Part shown: piece after piece, positions 12,081 to 24,290 of the stretch | Position numbering within the stretch: the stretch's first letter is position 1 | Layout: each line of letters begins with the position of its first letter | NCBI GenBank assembly: GCA_020086605.1 | Contig: JACBWW010000048.1 | Location: forward strand, 835,002 to 899,001 | From: Lanius collurio | Taxonomy: Eukaryota > Chordata > Aves > Passeriformes > Laniidae | Reading direction: 5' to 3' | Length of the DNA: 64,000 bases | The notes under the pieces: generated by a model | Seen by the model: only the letters and a program-made list of their open reading frames with translations | What the model was told of the DNA's origin: nothing | Databases searched by the model: none | Translations under genes and position numbers: made by a program

Positions 12081-15000
12081 CTCTGGCAAGGTTTCCACAC
12101 TAGACAAATCTTTAGGAGAGGCAGTTGGCCTGCATGTTGGAAGGGGATTGAGTATTTAGAGAACTCTACATGAGTCTCAGGAAATCTATTTCTGTATTCT
12201 CTTTTCCTTCCTTGGAAATCTGCTTTAGATAATGTGTTTCAATATTGCCCAGTAAATTACCCAAAATGGAGATTTTTAAGGACTTAAAGACCACATTAAA
12301 ATCATTAGAAGCTCCCACCCCCTCATTCTCATTTTGGTATCCTCTCAAGGATACTTTTTTTTATTTTTCCTAATATAAGAAATCTTGCAGAAACTGATAG
12401 TAGATCCTGTTATCTCATGCCATTTGAAAAAAGGATTTGAGCCAAAATCCATTTGAAAACAAAGTTTCCATCAGTTCAGGAGCTTTTTATGCAGATAGTT
12501 CTGCCATCAGAGCTCTAAATTTATCAATAATACAAAGTAAAAAAGGTTATTATGCATTTACAATATCCCATAACCATACTGGAAAACAAGCACTTGCTGG
12601 CTTTTCCTATATTTCTGTAAGAAAGAAATAAATGTTTGACTCTTATTTCCTCCTTTTTAAGTTGGTGCATGGGAAGGCAAATTCCAGCCTACTATATCCC
12701 TCTTCCACCTGTTCAGGAAAGGAATACTTTTGTCCTTTTCTAAGAAAAAAAAAAATCAATGTAAGTTAATAAATATAACAGCTCATATTACATTAGTGCA
12801 TTAGTAATGTAGCCTGAAATGAAATAACCTACTTACAAATATGGCAGCCTTCCATGCCAAGTTTCAGCCTGGAGTAAATTTTTATGGTTAAGTTATGAAC
12901 CTCTAAAATGATGACATGTCCTTAATACACTATCTTAAATGTCTCCATCTTTACAATTTACTCTTTTTTTTTTTTTTTAATAAATTAAGAGATATTTTTC
13001 AGATATCCTTGCAGATTGTTTTTTTTGCAGGAGTTAGCTGGTAAGAATAAATGCTTGTGCCTTTTCTCAGTGAATGGAAGAGATTTTTGCATATAAAAAG
13101 TGGAATATTTTGCCTGAGATCTTAAGTGGAAAGAGGACAAGGATACCCCAGCTCATTTCCTTAAAAGCCATCTCCTTCTTTATCAAGATTACATGTCAAA
13201 ATCACAGGAGGAGGAAAAGATTTCTTCACTTCTTTCTGCAGAGAGAGCCAGTAGTTTGAGGAATAAAGATTTTTTTTTCTGTGAAGATTTTCTGATCTTG
13301 TAAAAGGGTCTGAGGGATGTTTCATTTTGTACTTTTTTTCCTTTCTAGCTGCATTGTAGGGGTCCAGATGTAGATGTCTAAGACTGGTGCCTAAAAGGTG
13401 AAAATATTTATAAAACTTATCTGTAGAATTTAATTTTGGGTTGTGTTTAAGAAGGGTCAGGGACTCGAAGAGAGCAAAAGTAAGATAAAGGGAAAAGGTG
13501 GTCACTTTTGTAGACTAAAGGAAAAAAGATTTAACACCAAGGGTCCAGCACCATTTAGTCATTCAAGGTAGGCACCAAGCGTCAACTGACACACCACTTA
13601 GAAAGCTTACAGACATGGTAGGTACGGCAAAAAAATTTTTTTGAAAGCCCTAGCTGGATTTACAGTTGGAGACTAAGCAGAAAACCCAGGCCTCCTCATG
13701 TGACAGCAGTCTCATGCTCAAGCAGATAAATATTGCTTGCAGGGTAGGATTCAGTTGGAGATCAGATTGTCCATATGTCAGTGTCTAGGTTCTCCTCCTA
13801 AGTGAGGAGCTTGATTCAACTCAGTCTACATGTCAATATCCAGCACCATTTGAACTGTGTCTGTCTTGGAAGAACTAGGTGCTCATTTCCCTTGGGCCTC
13901 ATTTCACATCTGCCAGATCTGAAGAGCTATTTGGTTTACTCTGAAATAGACATGCTAGGTGAAATTCAGTTACCCAAAGAAAGCACTTGTGGCCATTTCA
14001 GAGGTTCTCATGAACAAATGTACCCTCACAGGGCTGCTAGATATGGCACACAAATTCTGGGAGACCTGTAGCCTCCCAGGGCAGCAACCAGAATTAGATG
14101 AAATCCCTCACAGCATCTGATACAAAAGTATAAAGCTAATTTTAGACATGAATCTTGTCACAAGCTGCACTGGAGTTGGTGGCAGCCTAGACACTATACC
14201 CTGGGACAGGCACCACAGGCATAGCTTAGCTGCTCACTCATAGGTGCCCTTCTGTTCAGCACCCTTGGTGTGCTGAACATTGACATAGGGTGACAGAAAT
14301 CACACAGAGCCCATAGAGAACCCATATCCCTCTGCCACAGCTGCTTGAGTCCAAGTTCCCAGGTAAACCCTGGGATAGCTCATGTAACTGCACACCCCTG
14401 TGTGGGCATCTGATCCTGGTTCTAAATCTCTGAAGGCGGTTGAGGACTTCTGGTGGAGAGGTCTGAGGGTTTTGTCTCTTTGTTTCTTTGTTGGTTTTAG
14501 TTATTTTTTTTTACTATCTACAAGAATAAAATCCAAGTAAGAGTAGGAGAACTGGATCTCAGTAACAAGAATCACCCTGAATACTGATTATATGCTAGGG
14601 AGTAGGCAGGTTATGTAAAGGGAGTTTAAGAAAACTTCTGCCTCTCAGATGTGGAGGTGAAGAGATATTAACTGCTGCACATTCATGAATTTAAATATTA
14701 CTGTAAGTGCATCTACCCATTTTAAAACTTCAGCCTCAAGTGTTTGCTTTATTTTTTGTGTTCATCCTAGGCAGCTGTTGGTTGCCCATGGGGTATATAG
14801 TCCAGTTCAGCTCTGGCAACTGCATAAAACACTGCAACTCTGATTTGGATGATAGTATAACACTAACTGTGCTGTGGTACCAACACAACATCATCACACC
14901 TCAGTGAAAAACTGCACCATGCATGCAAGTTTTTAAAGGTATGGATCAAAGCACAGGAATTTGCATACAGTGGTATCATCAGCTCTGCCCCTAAAACTGG

Positions 15001-15479
15001 CATTATTTCTAACTCAATCTTCAATTTGCTGGTGATTAGCAGCATTACAGTCACAGTATGGTTACCAAATATATAATGTACCTGTATGTAATTATATTAC
15101 TGCAGTCTATCTTACCCTAATGCACAAACAGGCGAATTCAAGTGCTACTGCCTGGTACACTTCTGTTTTGTAAAAGGATGTTGTCTCAAACACTGTGTAA
15201 CTGCTAAATCATTACTTGGAGGAAGGGACCTAGTCTCATGTCTCTTTATTGTCCTTATCAAAATGCACTTTCAGGCAAGAGACAGAGTTACTTGATGTCA
15301 GCTAAACATTGATACCATGTCACAAAAAAGCACTTCTAATTGTGGTGATGCATTAAACTAACACAGAAAGTTCCATGGATTTCTTTGAATAATATATTGT
15401 GAAATTTCTCAAAAATAAAGTGGTATTTTATGAGATCACCAGTCATCTAAAATTTCTTCATTATAAACCCAGTAGTATG
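12081..15479. other. Intergenic, no gene recognised
   Basis: Unique DNA with a T-run at 12965-12979 and the possible old repeat at 13340-14440. The frames present (up to 114 codons) show no family and overlap one another. Confidence 0.55.
13340..14440. repeat. Possible decayed repeat, GC-richer block
   Basis: This stretch is less AT-rich than its flanks. It has repeated short words (GTAGGGGTCCAGATGTAGATG, GTGCCTAAAAGG, TAGGCACCAAGCG) that resemble the TAGGCACCTA-rich old elements of sauropsids. No end or family can be fixed. An antisense open frame of 114 codons (13161-13505) ends in it and looks accidental. Confidence 0.25.
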
Positions 15480-15780
15480 TGGGCTTTAGTGAGTGAGAGC
15501 CAATGCTGATGTGTGACAGTTTGGTTTGTGCCTAATTATTTTGGCTGGCAAGTATCTCTGTTCTTTCCACACTGAAAGTCTATATCATGACAAGAGCTGA
15601 CTCTTTAGTCAAAGTCAGCCACATTTGCCTTTTGACCACTCTTGCTTTTTTTGTTATGGAAGCTGTGAGATGAGATTAGATTGTTGCTTCTCATAACATA
15701 AATAAACAATGTTCAGCTATCAAAACCCTTCATCTTCATTCAAAGGTCTGAAAAATATTACAGTTACTCTAAGATTTTAA
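15480..15780. promoter_or_regulatory. Enhancer-like block
   Basis: Non-repetitive DNA with GTGCCTAATTATTTTGG, AGTCAAAGTCAGCC and ATAAATAAACAATG (forkhead and SOX-like). Unproven. Confidence 0.25.
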
Positions 15781-16744
15781 TAATGTAGATTTTTGGTCCC
15801 TTTCTTTGCAATACCTACCTTTGAAAATATAAATAAATGTAGACCAGCATATCAGGCTTGAGGTTTATCTCAGTTTTTACAGACATTACAGTAGATGTAT
15901 GAATTGTAGGTACTTTTAAAGTTCTGAAAATGGACCTTTGGAAATAAAAGAAAAGGAAGTGCCTGGAGTGAAACTGTAAAAGCAGCTGCCAGAACTAAAG
16001 ATATAAAATTAAATCTACAATTCTGTAACAAGATCAAAATGAACCAATCTGGTCAGAAAATAAAACAACAAAAATTCAGTAATACTTACCTATCTGATCA
16101 TATTCATATATAGTTTAAAAATAGTGTGGAGAGATTCAGTTGCATAGATAAGTCAATCAATAACTACTTTTTTCATCCCTGAGTGCTGCCTGAGAATGCT
16201 ATTCATGTAAAAACCACTTAGGTACACACCAGATGAGAATTTGTTACCATATTATATGGCTGGAATCTATTTGGTTTTACAGTCAAAGAGATTATTCCCT
16301 GGCTGGATTTAGCCCAGCCTGGGACAAGTCTAACCTTTTTAATGATTTGGTCATCAGAAATTATGTTTCCAACATAACTTTAAATGCTGCTTCATGATCT
16401 TTCTTATTGTTGGCTTAGGGGAACACTTTTTGTGCAAGTGTTTACTCACCAATTTTAATAACTGAAAAATTAACTATGTTTTACTCAAAACACAGAGTAG
16501 AGATAATTTCTGCAAATTTAGAGTACCTAGCTGTCCAAATTGCAGTGACTACAGCCCCTTTAGGAACCTAGTAAAATATTGTGCTTGTTTGGATCACTGA
16601 GTATAGCTGTAGTCATTCTCATCCCCTCTGAGTTGTAGAGTTAAGACTCAGTCTCATGTTTCTAAGCAGGAATGTGTGGGTACCACTGGAGCTCAGCTTT
16701 CCCACATGGCTCAACATCTCTGCTCTTGCCATAAGATAAAATCA

Positions 16745-17003
16745 GGCTGATTTTTATTAGACTGAAATATCCTACAGGAGGGACAGAGTGACCTTCATCG
16801 CTGGAATACAAGAAATGGGCTGAAATGGATTACTGTAAAAAATGGAAGGTCACACAACTAAGAACTAGTAATAAGAACTTGGATTCTGAGCTGGGAGCTT
16901 ACAAATTAGAAATGACAGAGGAGAAAGAATAGGCTGTGTCAGTCACAGAATACTTATGTGTGCCTGTGTGTTTTAGCTGCAAAAAGCCAGCTCCTAGAGC
17001 ACA
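16745..17003 (+). mobile_element. Ancient CR1 LINE, upstream part (split by a younger CR1)
   Basis: This is degraded but recognisable CR1 reverse-transcriptase C-terminal sequence in plus orientation. It includes ACAAGAAATGGGCTGAAATG, AAATGGAAGGTCACACAACT, a GGGAGCTTACAAATTAGAAATGAC stretch (read in parts) and GACAGAGGAGAAAGAATAG. These match the order of words in old sauropsid CR1 copies. It stops abruptly at the 3' tail of the minus-strand CR1 and appears to resume at 18959. Many substitutions and stops indicate great age. Confidence 0.7.
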
Positions 17004-18958
17004 TCACAGAATCACAGAATATGCTGAGCTGGAAGGGACACACAAGGATCATCAAGTCCAACCCTTAGCCCTGCACAGCACCATCCCTAAGAGTCACACC
17101 ATTTGCCTTAGAGCATTGTCCAAATGCTTCTTGAACTCTGTCAGGATTGATGCTGTGACCACTTCCCTGGTGAGCCTGTTCAGCACCCAATCACCCTTGG
17201 GGTGAAGAACCTTTTCCTAACATCCAGCCTAAACTTCCCCTGACACAACTCCAGACTGTTCCCTCAGTTCCTGTCACTGGTCACCAGAGAAAAGAGATCA
17301 GTGCCTGCCCCTGCTCTTCCCCTCACGAGGAGGTCTCCCCTCAGTCTCCTTTTCTCCAGGCTGAACAGACCGAGTGGACTCAACCACTCCTCACACGGCT
17401 TCCCCTCAAGGCCCTTCACCATCTTCTTGCTCTCCTTTGAATCCTCTGCTATAGCTTAATATCTTTTCTATGTTTCTTATACTGTGGTGCCCAAAACTGT
17501 CCCCAGTACTCGAGGTGAGGCTGCCCCAGTGCAGAGCAGAGGGGGACAATCCCCTCCCTTGCCCAGCTGGCAATGCCGTGCCTGATGCCCCACAGGACAC
17601 GGGTTGCCAGGCTGATGCTAACTGGCTTCCAGACCACTGCTTGCCATCAGTCAGGATCCCCAGGTCCCTTTCTGTGACACTGCTTTCCAGCATCTCATTG
17701 CCCAGTCTGTCTGTACATCTAGGGTTGCCCCATCCCAGGTGCAGGATCCAGCACTTGGCCTTGTTGAACTTCATGCATTTGGTGATTACCCAGTCCTCTG
17801 ATTTGTCAAGGTCTCTCTGCAGGCCCTTCCTCCCTTTGAGGGAGTCAACAACTCCTCCCAGTTTTTTATAGTCTACAAACTTGTTGTGTCCCTGCCAGTC
17901 CTATGTCCAAATCATTTATGAAGATGTTGAGGAGCACAGGGCTGAGAATGGGGCCCTGTGGAACCTCACCAGTGACAGGTCCCCAGTCTGACATCACCCT
18001 ATTCACTGTAACCCTTTGTGTCTGACCTGATCATCCACTCCCTGATATGTTCATCCAGTTGTGTTCTGGACATTTTGTCCAGAAGGATCCTATGAGAGAT
18101 ACTATTGAAAGCTTTACTGAAATCCAGAAAGATTACATCATCTGGGTTCCCTTGAACAACGTGGGTTACCTTGTCACAAAAGGCAATCAGGTTTGATAAG
18201 CAGAACTTTGCCTTCATGTTACCAGTCATGTTACCAGTGACTGTGTTGTCTTTCAAGTGTTTTCCTATACCTCCTAGAATAATCTTTTCCATAACTTTAT
18301 CAAGCACTGAAGGGAGACTGACAGGCCTGTGGTTTTTGGGGTCCTCCTTCTTGCCCTTCTTGAAAACTGGGATGTTCTCCAGATTTCAGTTGGGACCCCT
18401 CCAGATTCTCAAGACTGCTCAAAAATCATTGAGAGAAGTTTTGCAGTGACATCAGCCAATCTTTGAGGATTCTTGGATGAATCTCATCAGGCCCCAAAGA
18501 TATGTAGGAATCCAGCTGGAACAGCAGATCCCACACAATAACAGGGTCAACTGGGAGTTGATCATTATCCCATGCATGGTCCTCCAGCTCAGAGCACTGG
18601 GACCCCCTTGGTCTGTCATCCATGTTGAAGACAGAGGCAAAGAAGGCTTTAAACCCCTCTGCTTTGTGTCTCTCCCTGTTTGTGAGGTGACCATCCTCAT
18701 CATGTAATGGGATGATGTTATTTTTACACTGCCTTTGCCATCAGTCAGTATATCCTGGCATCATCAACTCCAGTTGAGCTTTGGCAGCACAAATTTTCTG
18801 CCAACAGTGGCAAGCAGCATCTCTGTATTCTCCCCCTGACCTTGCTTCTACTGGACATACACGCCTTCCTTTTTTTGCCTTAATTCCAAGAGAAAATTCC
18901 TGTTCAACCAAGCTTGTCTTCTGCCTCACCTGCTTGATTTCCAGCATTCGGGATTTGG
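17004..18958 (-). mobile_element. CR1 LINE, 5'-truncated, with decayed reverse transcriptase
   Basis: A long CR1 non-LTR retrotransposon copy in minus orientation. Its 3' end is at the left, where the plus strand begins with the CR1 terminal repeat complement (ACAGAATCACAGAAT) and then the usual GAGCTGGAAGGGAC and ATCATCAAGTCCAACCC words. Minus-strand frames show reverse-transcriptase pieces: a region with LGPDEIHPRILK (about 18460-18510), the palm motif VIFLDFSKAFNSISH (about 18090-18160) and the C-terminal part with MKFNKAKCWILHLG (about 17730-17774). The catalytic FADD box is degraded to FVDYKK near 17860-17880, and stops and frameshifts split the frame, so the copy is dead. There is no 5' region or ORF1; the right end stops where an older CR1 resumes. 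This is typical target-primed 5' truncation. Confidence 0.93.
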
Positions 18959-19470
18959 ATAAATACCAGGAAATGTATATCCATCAAATATGGGAAAATA
19001 TTAATGTCATCACACACAATTCACATTTCACCTGGAATACTGTGTGTGGCTCTGCTTTTTCAGGAAAGATGAACTCAGATAGGAAAAAAAAAGTCTAGGA
19101 AAAGGCTAATAGAATAATCAGGGGAATGAGAAAGAGAGAGGGAAAGGAGACTTAAGCTGTGGTCACATGTCACTTCTGCCCACAGCAACCCAGCCACATG
19201 TTGTTCCTGACTGCATATCACTGCCCACTCCTGTAAGGAAACTTGGACTGCCTGATCTGCCACCTTATCTCTTTGGAATTCACCCAGGGAAAAGCACAGT
19301 GTTAGGAAGTCTAACATGGGCGTAATTCGTACATGATTTAACTTGGGGGGTAATTGAAAGATCTCTCCCATCCCTCTGAGTACTGAGCTTTTGGAGTTGC
19401 CTTCTTATAGAAGGAGTGGGGGCAAAATTTTTACTGGTTTTCAAGGCAGGTGGGGTAGGATAACAACTAA
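18959..19470 (+). mobile_element. Ancient CR1 LINE, downstream part (continues from 17003)
   Basis: Plus-strand words such as CACCTGGAATACTGTGTG (about 19028-19045), AATAATCAGGGGAATGAGA (about 19111-19129), GGAGACTTAAG (19146-19156) and GGGGGCAAAA (about 19420) occur in the same order as in the 3' part of old sauropsid CR1 reverse-transcriptase genes. About 240 bases between 19160 and 19390 do not fit and may be a further small insertion or highly diverged sequence. The right boundary is soft. Confidence 0.6.
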
Positions 19471-19927
19471 CATTACATGGCACAATGCCCTTAAAAGCAA
19501 GGAGATGGAAAGAGGACTGCCCCTGTGCCTTTCAGTCCCATGTTCTTTTACCAGTCCCATACTTGTTTCAATGTATATGAAAGACTTCAGAGATGTATGT
19601 CATTTTTTATCTTTACTGCATTAAAAAAAAAAGTAATAGCACAGATCCAGAAGAGAAATATTCCTCCAAAGGAAGAAGAATGGATTCATAAAGCTTGGCA
19701 AATTACAGTCATTGACAAATTAACTCTCTCACTGAGAGATCAATATCAAGATTGTGCTGTGACTTGGGCTCCATTCCATGTGTCCCACAAAAGGGTAAAA
19801 CCCCTGCTAAACCATTCCTTTTTATTGTCACTTTAAATAAATGAATGACAATTTTATCATTCAGAGGACCTGGGAGTAGCTAATTGATATTTAGGTCTCT
19901 CCTTTTGTATCTCATGCTGAACACATA

Positions 19928-19973
19928 AATGTGTGCACACGTGGGTGTTTGTGTGTGTGAATAAACACATATA
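19928..19973. repeat. GT-rich low-complexity run
   Basis: Imperfect (GT)n with CACACGTGGGTG and GTTTGTGTGTGTG. Confidence 0.7.
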
Positions 19974-20624
19974 AAGTTGAATTAGTATTTATAGTTTTCA
20001 TGAGAATAATCCCCATCGTGCACAATTGCTATTCTACTGAAAAGCCAGCTGCTGTATACTAGCTTATTTAAGAAGTTTCTGTGACCATATTTATGAAAGC
20101 AGTGTAGAAAATATCCAAGATTTAAAGGAAAAAGCAGAAATAGATTGAGTAATGATGCACTGAATATATCAGGGTTTGGCCCAGTATGTCCCCACTGTTC
20201 TTTCAGGCCAACTTCAATTTGCCAGATGTCACATTCTTGTCCACATCAGAGTTTCCTAGGATATACACCTATATATTTGCACTAATGTCATTCCTATCTT
20301 TCACTTTGCCAAAATATTCATCCACTATTGGAATAATGCCTATCACTAAACAAGCAAACTTCCACACAGATCCTACCCTCTGAAGAGAAAAATCATTAGT
20401 CATCCTTTCAGCAAGGGGATAGAAAGAGAAGAACCATATTTGATAGCAGCCTTCAGATGCTTTCAATGGCTAGTACTTTAAGTCAGTCATAAACTCAGCC
20501 TCACTGGCCTGTTAAAGAGGAATATGGTTGCTTTGCCGCACCAAAGCAGTGTAAAATGGATACAGAACATCAGTGAAAATGGTCCCAGATGTCTTAAATA
20601 ATAAAATAATATACTAAATACTTT

Positions 20625-20835
20625 GCAGTGCTAATGTGCCTTGTGCACACAGATCTCAAGGCACCTTACAGACATTAATGAATTAAGCCCAGTAAAGTGG
20701 GTATTATCCATATTATGCCCAAGGGGAAACTGAGAAACAAAGATGTAAGATGATGGTCCAGGAAGCCTGTGACAGATGTGGGAATAGAACCCAGGTCCCC
20801 TGGATCCCACTCCAGGGCTGGAGCAACAAAATGCT
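20625..20835 (+). mobile_element. MIR/CORE-type SINE relic (amniote MIR)
   Basis: The order of words matches the MIR group of old tRNA-derived SINEs: CTCAAGGCACCTTACAGACATTAATGAATTAAG (given in part), GTGGGTATTAT, AAGGGGAAACTGAG, a run corresponding to the usual GTCACACAG segment (GGAAGCCTGTGACAG) and GGAATAGAACCCAGGTCCCCTGG. Plus orientation. The tRNA-like head is not clear. Copies of this kind predate the bird-reptile split. Confidence 0.75.
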
Positions 20836-21357
20836 CTCTAAATTAATCTGTCAGTTATGTTTTTAAGTAAATTTAGTCCTTAAGGAATTGACAGCCCCAA
20901 AGACCAAAGTGCTCTGTTAAACCACAGGACAGGTACAACATCACCAGCACTGGCTGAGCACGTTTCCCATACTGTCTCAATAATAACTGCCAACTGCACT
21001 TGTTTGGAGACTGTGGGCTTCTCTTTTTGCATCCTGCCCTTCCAGCTCTCAGATTTCTCAGTAGAGTTCATTGAACTACATACAAGGGGGAGCTTGTTCC
21101 ATGTGAACTGGTAATAATAGCTAGTGAAAAATATTATTTTTTGTTCAAGCTAAGGACCAAGGGTGACTCATCACCACTATTGTACACTGTCCAGCCCATA
21201 TTTAGCAGGCTAGATTTTTGCTTAGAAGTACAAAAAATCATGTGGCAAAAGCATCAAAACTCAGTAATACTGTTAAGAGACTGGACTGTGGAGTTTACTT
21301 CTCCCATCAAAGCTTTGAACTCTCCCACAACTGGCAGCTAAATTAATGCCAGCTTTA

Positions 21358-21965
21358 CCAGCACTATCATAGGATCATTCAGGCATGAAGAGACTACAGG
21401 ATGTCTCTAGTCCAAGCACCTGCTCAAAGCAGAGGTAACTCTGACCAGGTTTCTCAGGGTTTTTGAGTCAAGTCTCAAAAAGTTCCGAGGTTAGAGACTG
21501 CATGGCCTCTCAGAGCAACCTGATCAAATTCTTGGCTCTCCTCAGAGTGCAATTTTTTTCCTCACACCTAGATGGAACTTCCTCTCTTCAGTTTATGCCC
21601 TTTTCCCACTATATCCTTCTGTGAAGGGCTCATCTCCATCCCCTCCAAAACCACCCATAGGCACTGGTGTTCTGATAGGTGCCCCTGTAACTACCTCTTT
21701 CCCAGGCTGAATAAACTCTAGTCCATCAGGCACACCTTTGCAAGGCCAAACAACATTGGTGGGCCCTCCATGGAACTCACCTCAGCTTATCAAGGTCTTT
21801 CATGTACTGGGGAGCCAAACCTGGCTGTATTGTTCTGGATACAGATTAATGATTACTGAGAAATCAGACTAAAAATTTCCCTTTATCAGCTGTCTCCAGT
21901 CCTTCTGCTACTTCCCAGGATGCTGTTAGCCTCCATCACTGCCAGGGCACAACATTGGCTCAGAT
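21358..21965 (-). mobile_element. CR1 LINE fragment, older, minus orientation
   Basis: The plus strand starts with CATAGGATCATTCAGGC and then the CR1 3'-end words (GTCTCTAGTCCAAGCACCTGC), GAGCAACCTGATC, CTTCCTCTCTTCAG, TTCCCAGGCTGAATAAACTC, GTACTGGGGAGCCAAACCTGG and CAGGATGCTGTTAGCC. This is the standard order for an antisense avian CR1 3' region. The copy is diverged and 5'-truncated, and no long frame survives. Confidence 0.85.
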
Positions 21966-21999
21966 TTAGCCCCCTTGCTTAGAAGAAACTTCAGCAATG

Positions 22000-22640
22000 G
22001 GGTAGGAGGTGATAGAAGCTCTACTTGATGCTCTTTGCCAGTTTCAAATGCAGTGTTTTTGCACAAAGTTTCTGTGTTCTTGTTTGCATCTTTTCCTCAA
22101 TAACTTTTCCTTTATAGTGTCTTTCACACTGGAATTCAGTTATCAGTTCCATGTTCAGCCAAGTCAGTCTCCTGATACATCTACCAGCATCAGAGTGGCC
22201 CATTCTTGAAGATGGTTTTTCTAAAGGACCTGCCAGCTTTCCTATTTTTCTTTTTCCTTTAATGCTGGTTCCCACAAGAACTCACCCATCACTTTCTGAG
22301 GACACCAAAGTCTGGCCATTTTCAGCCTATGGGCTGTGCTCTGCTACTTGCCCTCCTCACTCTCTTTAGGATGTTGTAGAGCATTGTTTAATACCAGCTA
22401 CACCCAAGACTACCCCTGATTGGCACACCCCCAGCAGTTCATCCATCAGGGCAGCACCACAACTTAACGTTTGTGCTGTCCCCAGAAATATTCTGGTTTG
22501 TTTATTTCCTACTTGCAAGTTTCTACACTTCAAGTGATTAGGTTTCTGATACAGTATTTTCCAGCAGGCCCATTTCAGAGACACGTTGGAGTGTCCCAGA
22601 TGAACAGTACAGACCAAAGGAGTGGAGTTTGTGATTTGGG
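22000..22640. repeat. Degenerate old interspersed repeat next to the CR1 fragment
   Basis: Words such as TTCAGCCAAGTCAGTCTCCTG (given in part), CTTGAAGATGGTTTTTC, CCTGCCAGCTTTCC and CACCAAAGTCTGG resemble a sequence family that recurs in bird and reptile genomes, possibly an upstream CR1 part or an old LTR element. I cannot assign the family or the orientation. It abuts the CR1 fragment ending near 21965 and could be the same insertion. Confidence 0.4.
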
Positions 22641-23849
22641 ACTTGCACTTATGACCCTCCTTCTCAAAACTAACTCTAATTAGAAATATGGTATTTTAAA
22701 AAATGAGATTAATTAATGGTGCCATTTCTTCAGAGATGTTTTTGACATGCTATCATTTGTAAGTATTACATTTAAATTAGGTACTTTCTGAAAAAATCAT
22801 TCTAAGTTTGATGTAGAAGCCACTTGGAAAATTTTTAAAACATCTATTGTACCAGACAAGAATGCTTCAAATTAGAAGTTTATGCTTATAAGTATGTCTC
22901 ACTGTCTGGAAAACCCACTCAAAGTACACATAAACCAATGGCACTCATAAGAAAATTTAGTCTTTTCTGAGCTGGGTTGGATTAAAATCAGTGACCTATA
23001 GGTAGAAAGCTTTGTACATCATTAGGGATTCCCCAGGGCAGCCTGGTAAACACTAATGTTATGCCTTCTAGAATGAAACTTGTTTTCTAGAAAGATAAGC
23101 TTATTAATTAATTTTTTGACCTTTATTGAGCACTCAGGCAAGGTTGTCCACCCCCTGGACACAAAGGTAAGATCTGTTGCATACATTGCTCTCAATGCCA
23201 CACACATTCTGCTATTAAATATTTCAACTTCTTCCAAAACAATACACTTTCATTAAGTAGTAAATAAGCATTGCAAAAAAAATTTGACCCTAGATTGCTT
23301 CCTGAGTGTGTATTGCAAGTTAGAAGTTTAATCAATTTTGCAAGGAATTTGTATTAATTTTTGGAGAGGTTGCACCAAGCACACCAAAACATTCTGTCAG
23401 TTGTAGAAGACTTTACTTTTTCAAGCTCAAGAGGCACTGTAACTGCATGGAGAGCTAGGAAGGAGAGCAGCAGTCTGCTCCACTTTCTCAGGAACCATCA
23501 CTTCCTAGAAATGCTCCTAGACTCTGGATCTTGGTTCTTCATGTTGCTGAACCATCAAAACAGATTTTTTTGTGGTTTTGGCCCAGGCCAAACAACCTTC
23601 TTCCAGACATTCTCAGGCACTATTTAGGAGCTAGCAAGCACCAAGGACCATGATGAGTGGTAGCAGTTTACATGTGGTTAAGGGTACCCTTACCAGAGGG
23701 TAAGGTTTTTAACATACATGCCAGCCATTCCATGTCAATTAGTCTTGGTGTCAGAAAGTAGTGCTAAAAATATTTAAAGTTTACCATTTTAGATTTGATC
23801 TTGTGAAGACATAACATAGACTTCTCTCTTAAGGTTGCTAGAGTATTTA

Positions 23850-24290
23850 AAAGGCAGTGGAATGAATTTAATAGGCAAAGATATTTTTGTTTTATTGTGG
23901 AAGAAAATTGAGCACTAGGGATTGCAGGCTTAACAGATGAGCTTGATCATCTGCAAAAATAAAATCTGAAGATTTGTATTTAAAACCATAGGTGCTCATG
24001 GTGCTTCTTTTGCTACGCACCATAGTCTACTCTGCTAACAAAAAGCTAAGCAAAGAGCTTAGTTTCTCAGCTTGTCTAAATCAATGCATGTTTTATCAAG
24101 GTAAAATATGGAATAGGGTGAAGACCTGAAGATTTGTGTGCTGCAAAAGAACATTATTTGGTTTATTCTGTTTGATATTAATTGCAGTACAGTAAATGGC
24201 ATGTGAGTGTTCTATAGTGCAAGGCAGACTCTGTTTATAGATTTAATTCAGTGACATTGTCAAACTCTTATTTTTCTTATTTGTCAAATG
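23850..24290. promoter_or_regulatory. Enhancer-like block
   Basis: Unique sequence with GATGAGCTTGATCATC (5-base arms), ATTAATTGCAG and GATTTAATTCAGTGACA. No repeat signature. Confidence 0.25.

Noticed and set aside
17470..17871. 133-codon plus-strand frame
   Set aside because: Antisense shadow of the CR1 reverse-transcriptase region.
17406..18703. Reverse-transcriptase frames as a functional gene
   Set aside because: They are parts of a dead CR1 LINE: frames are broken, the catalytic FADD box is lost and the 5' half is missing.
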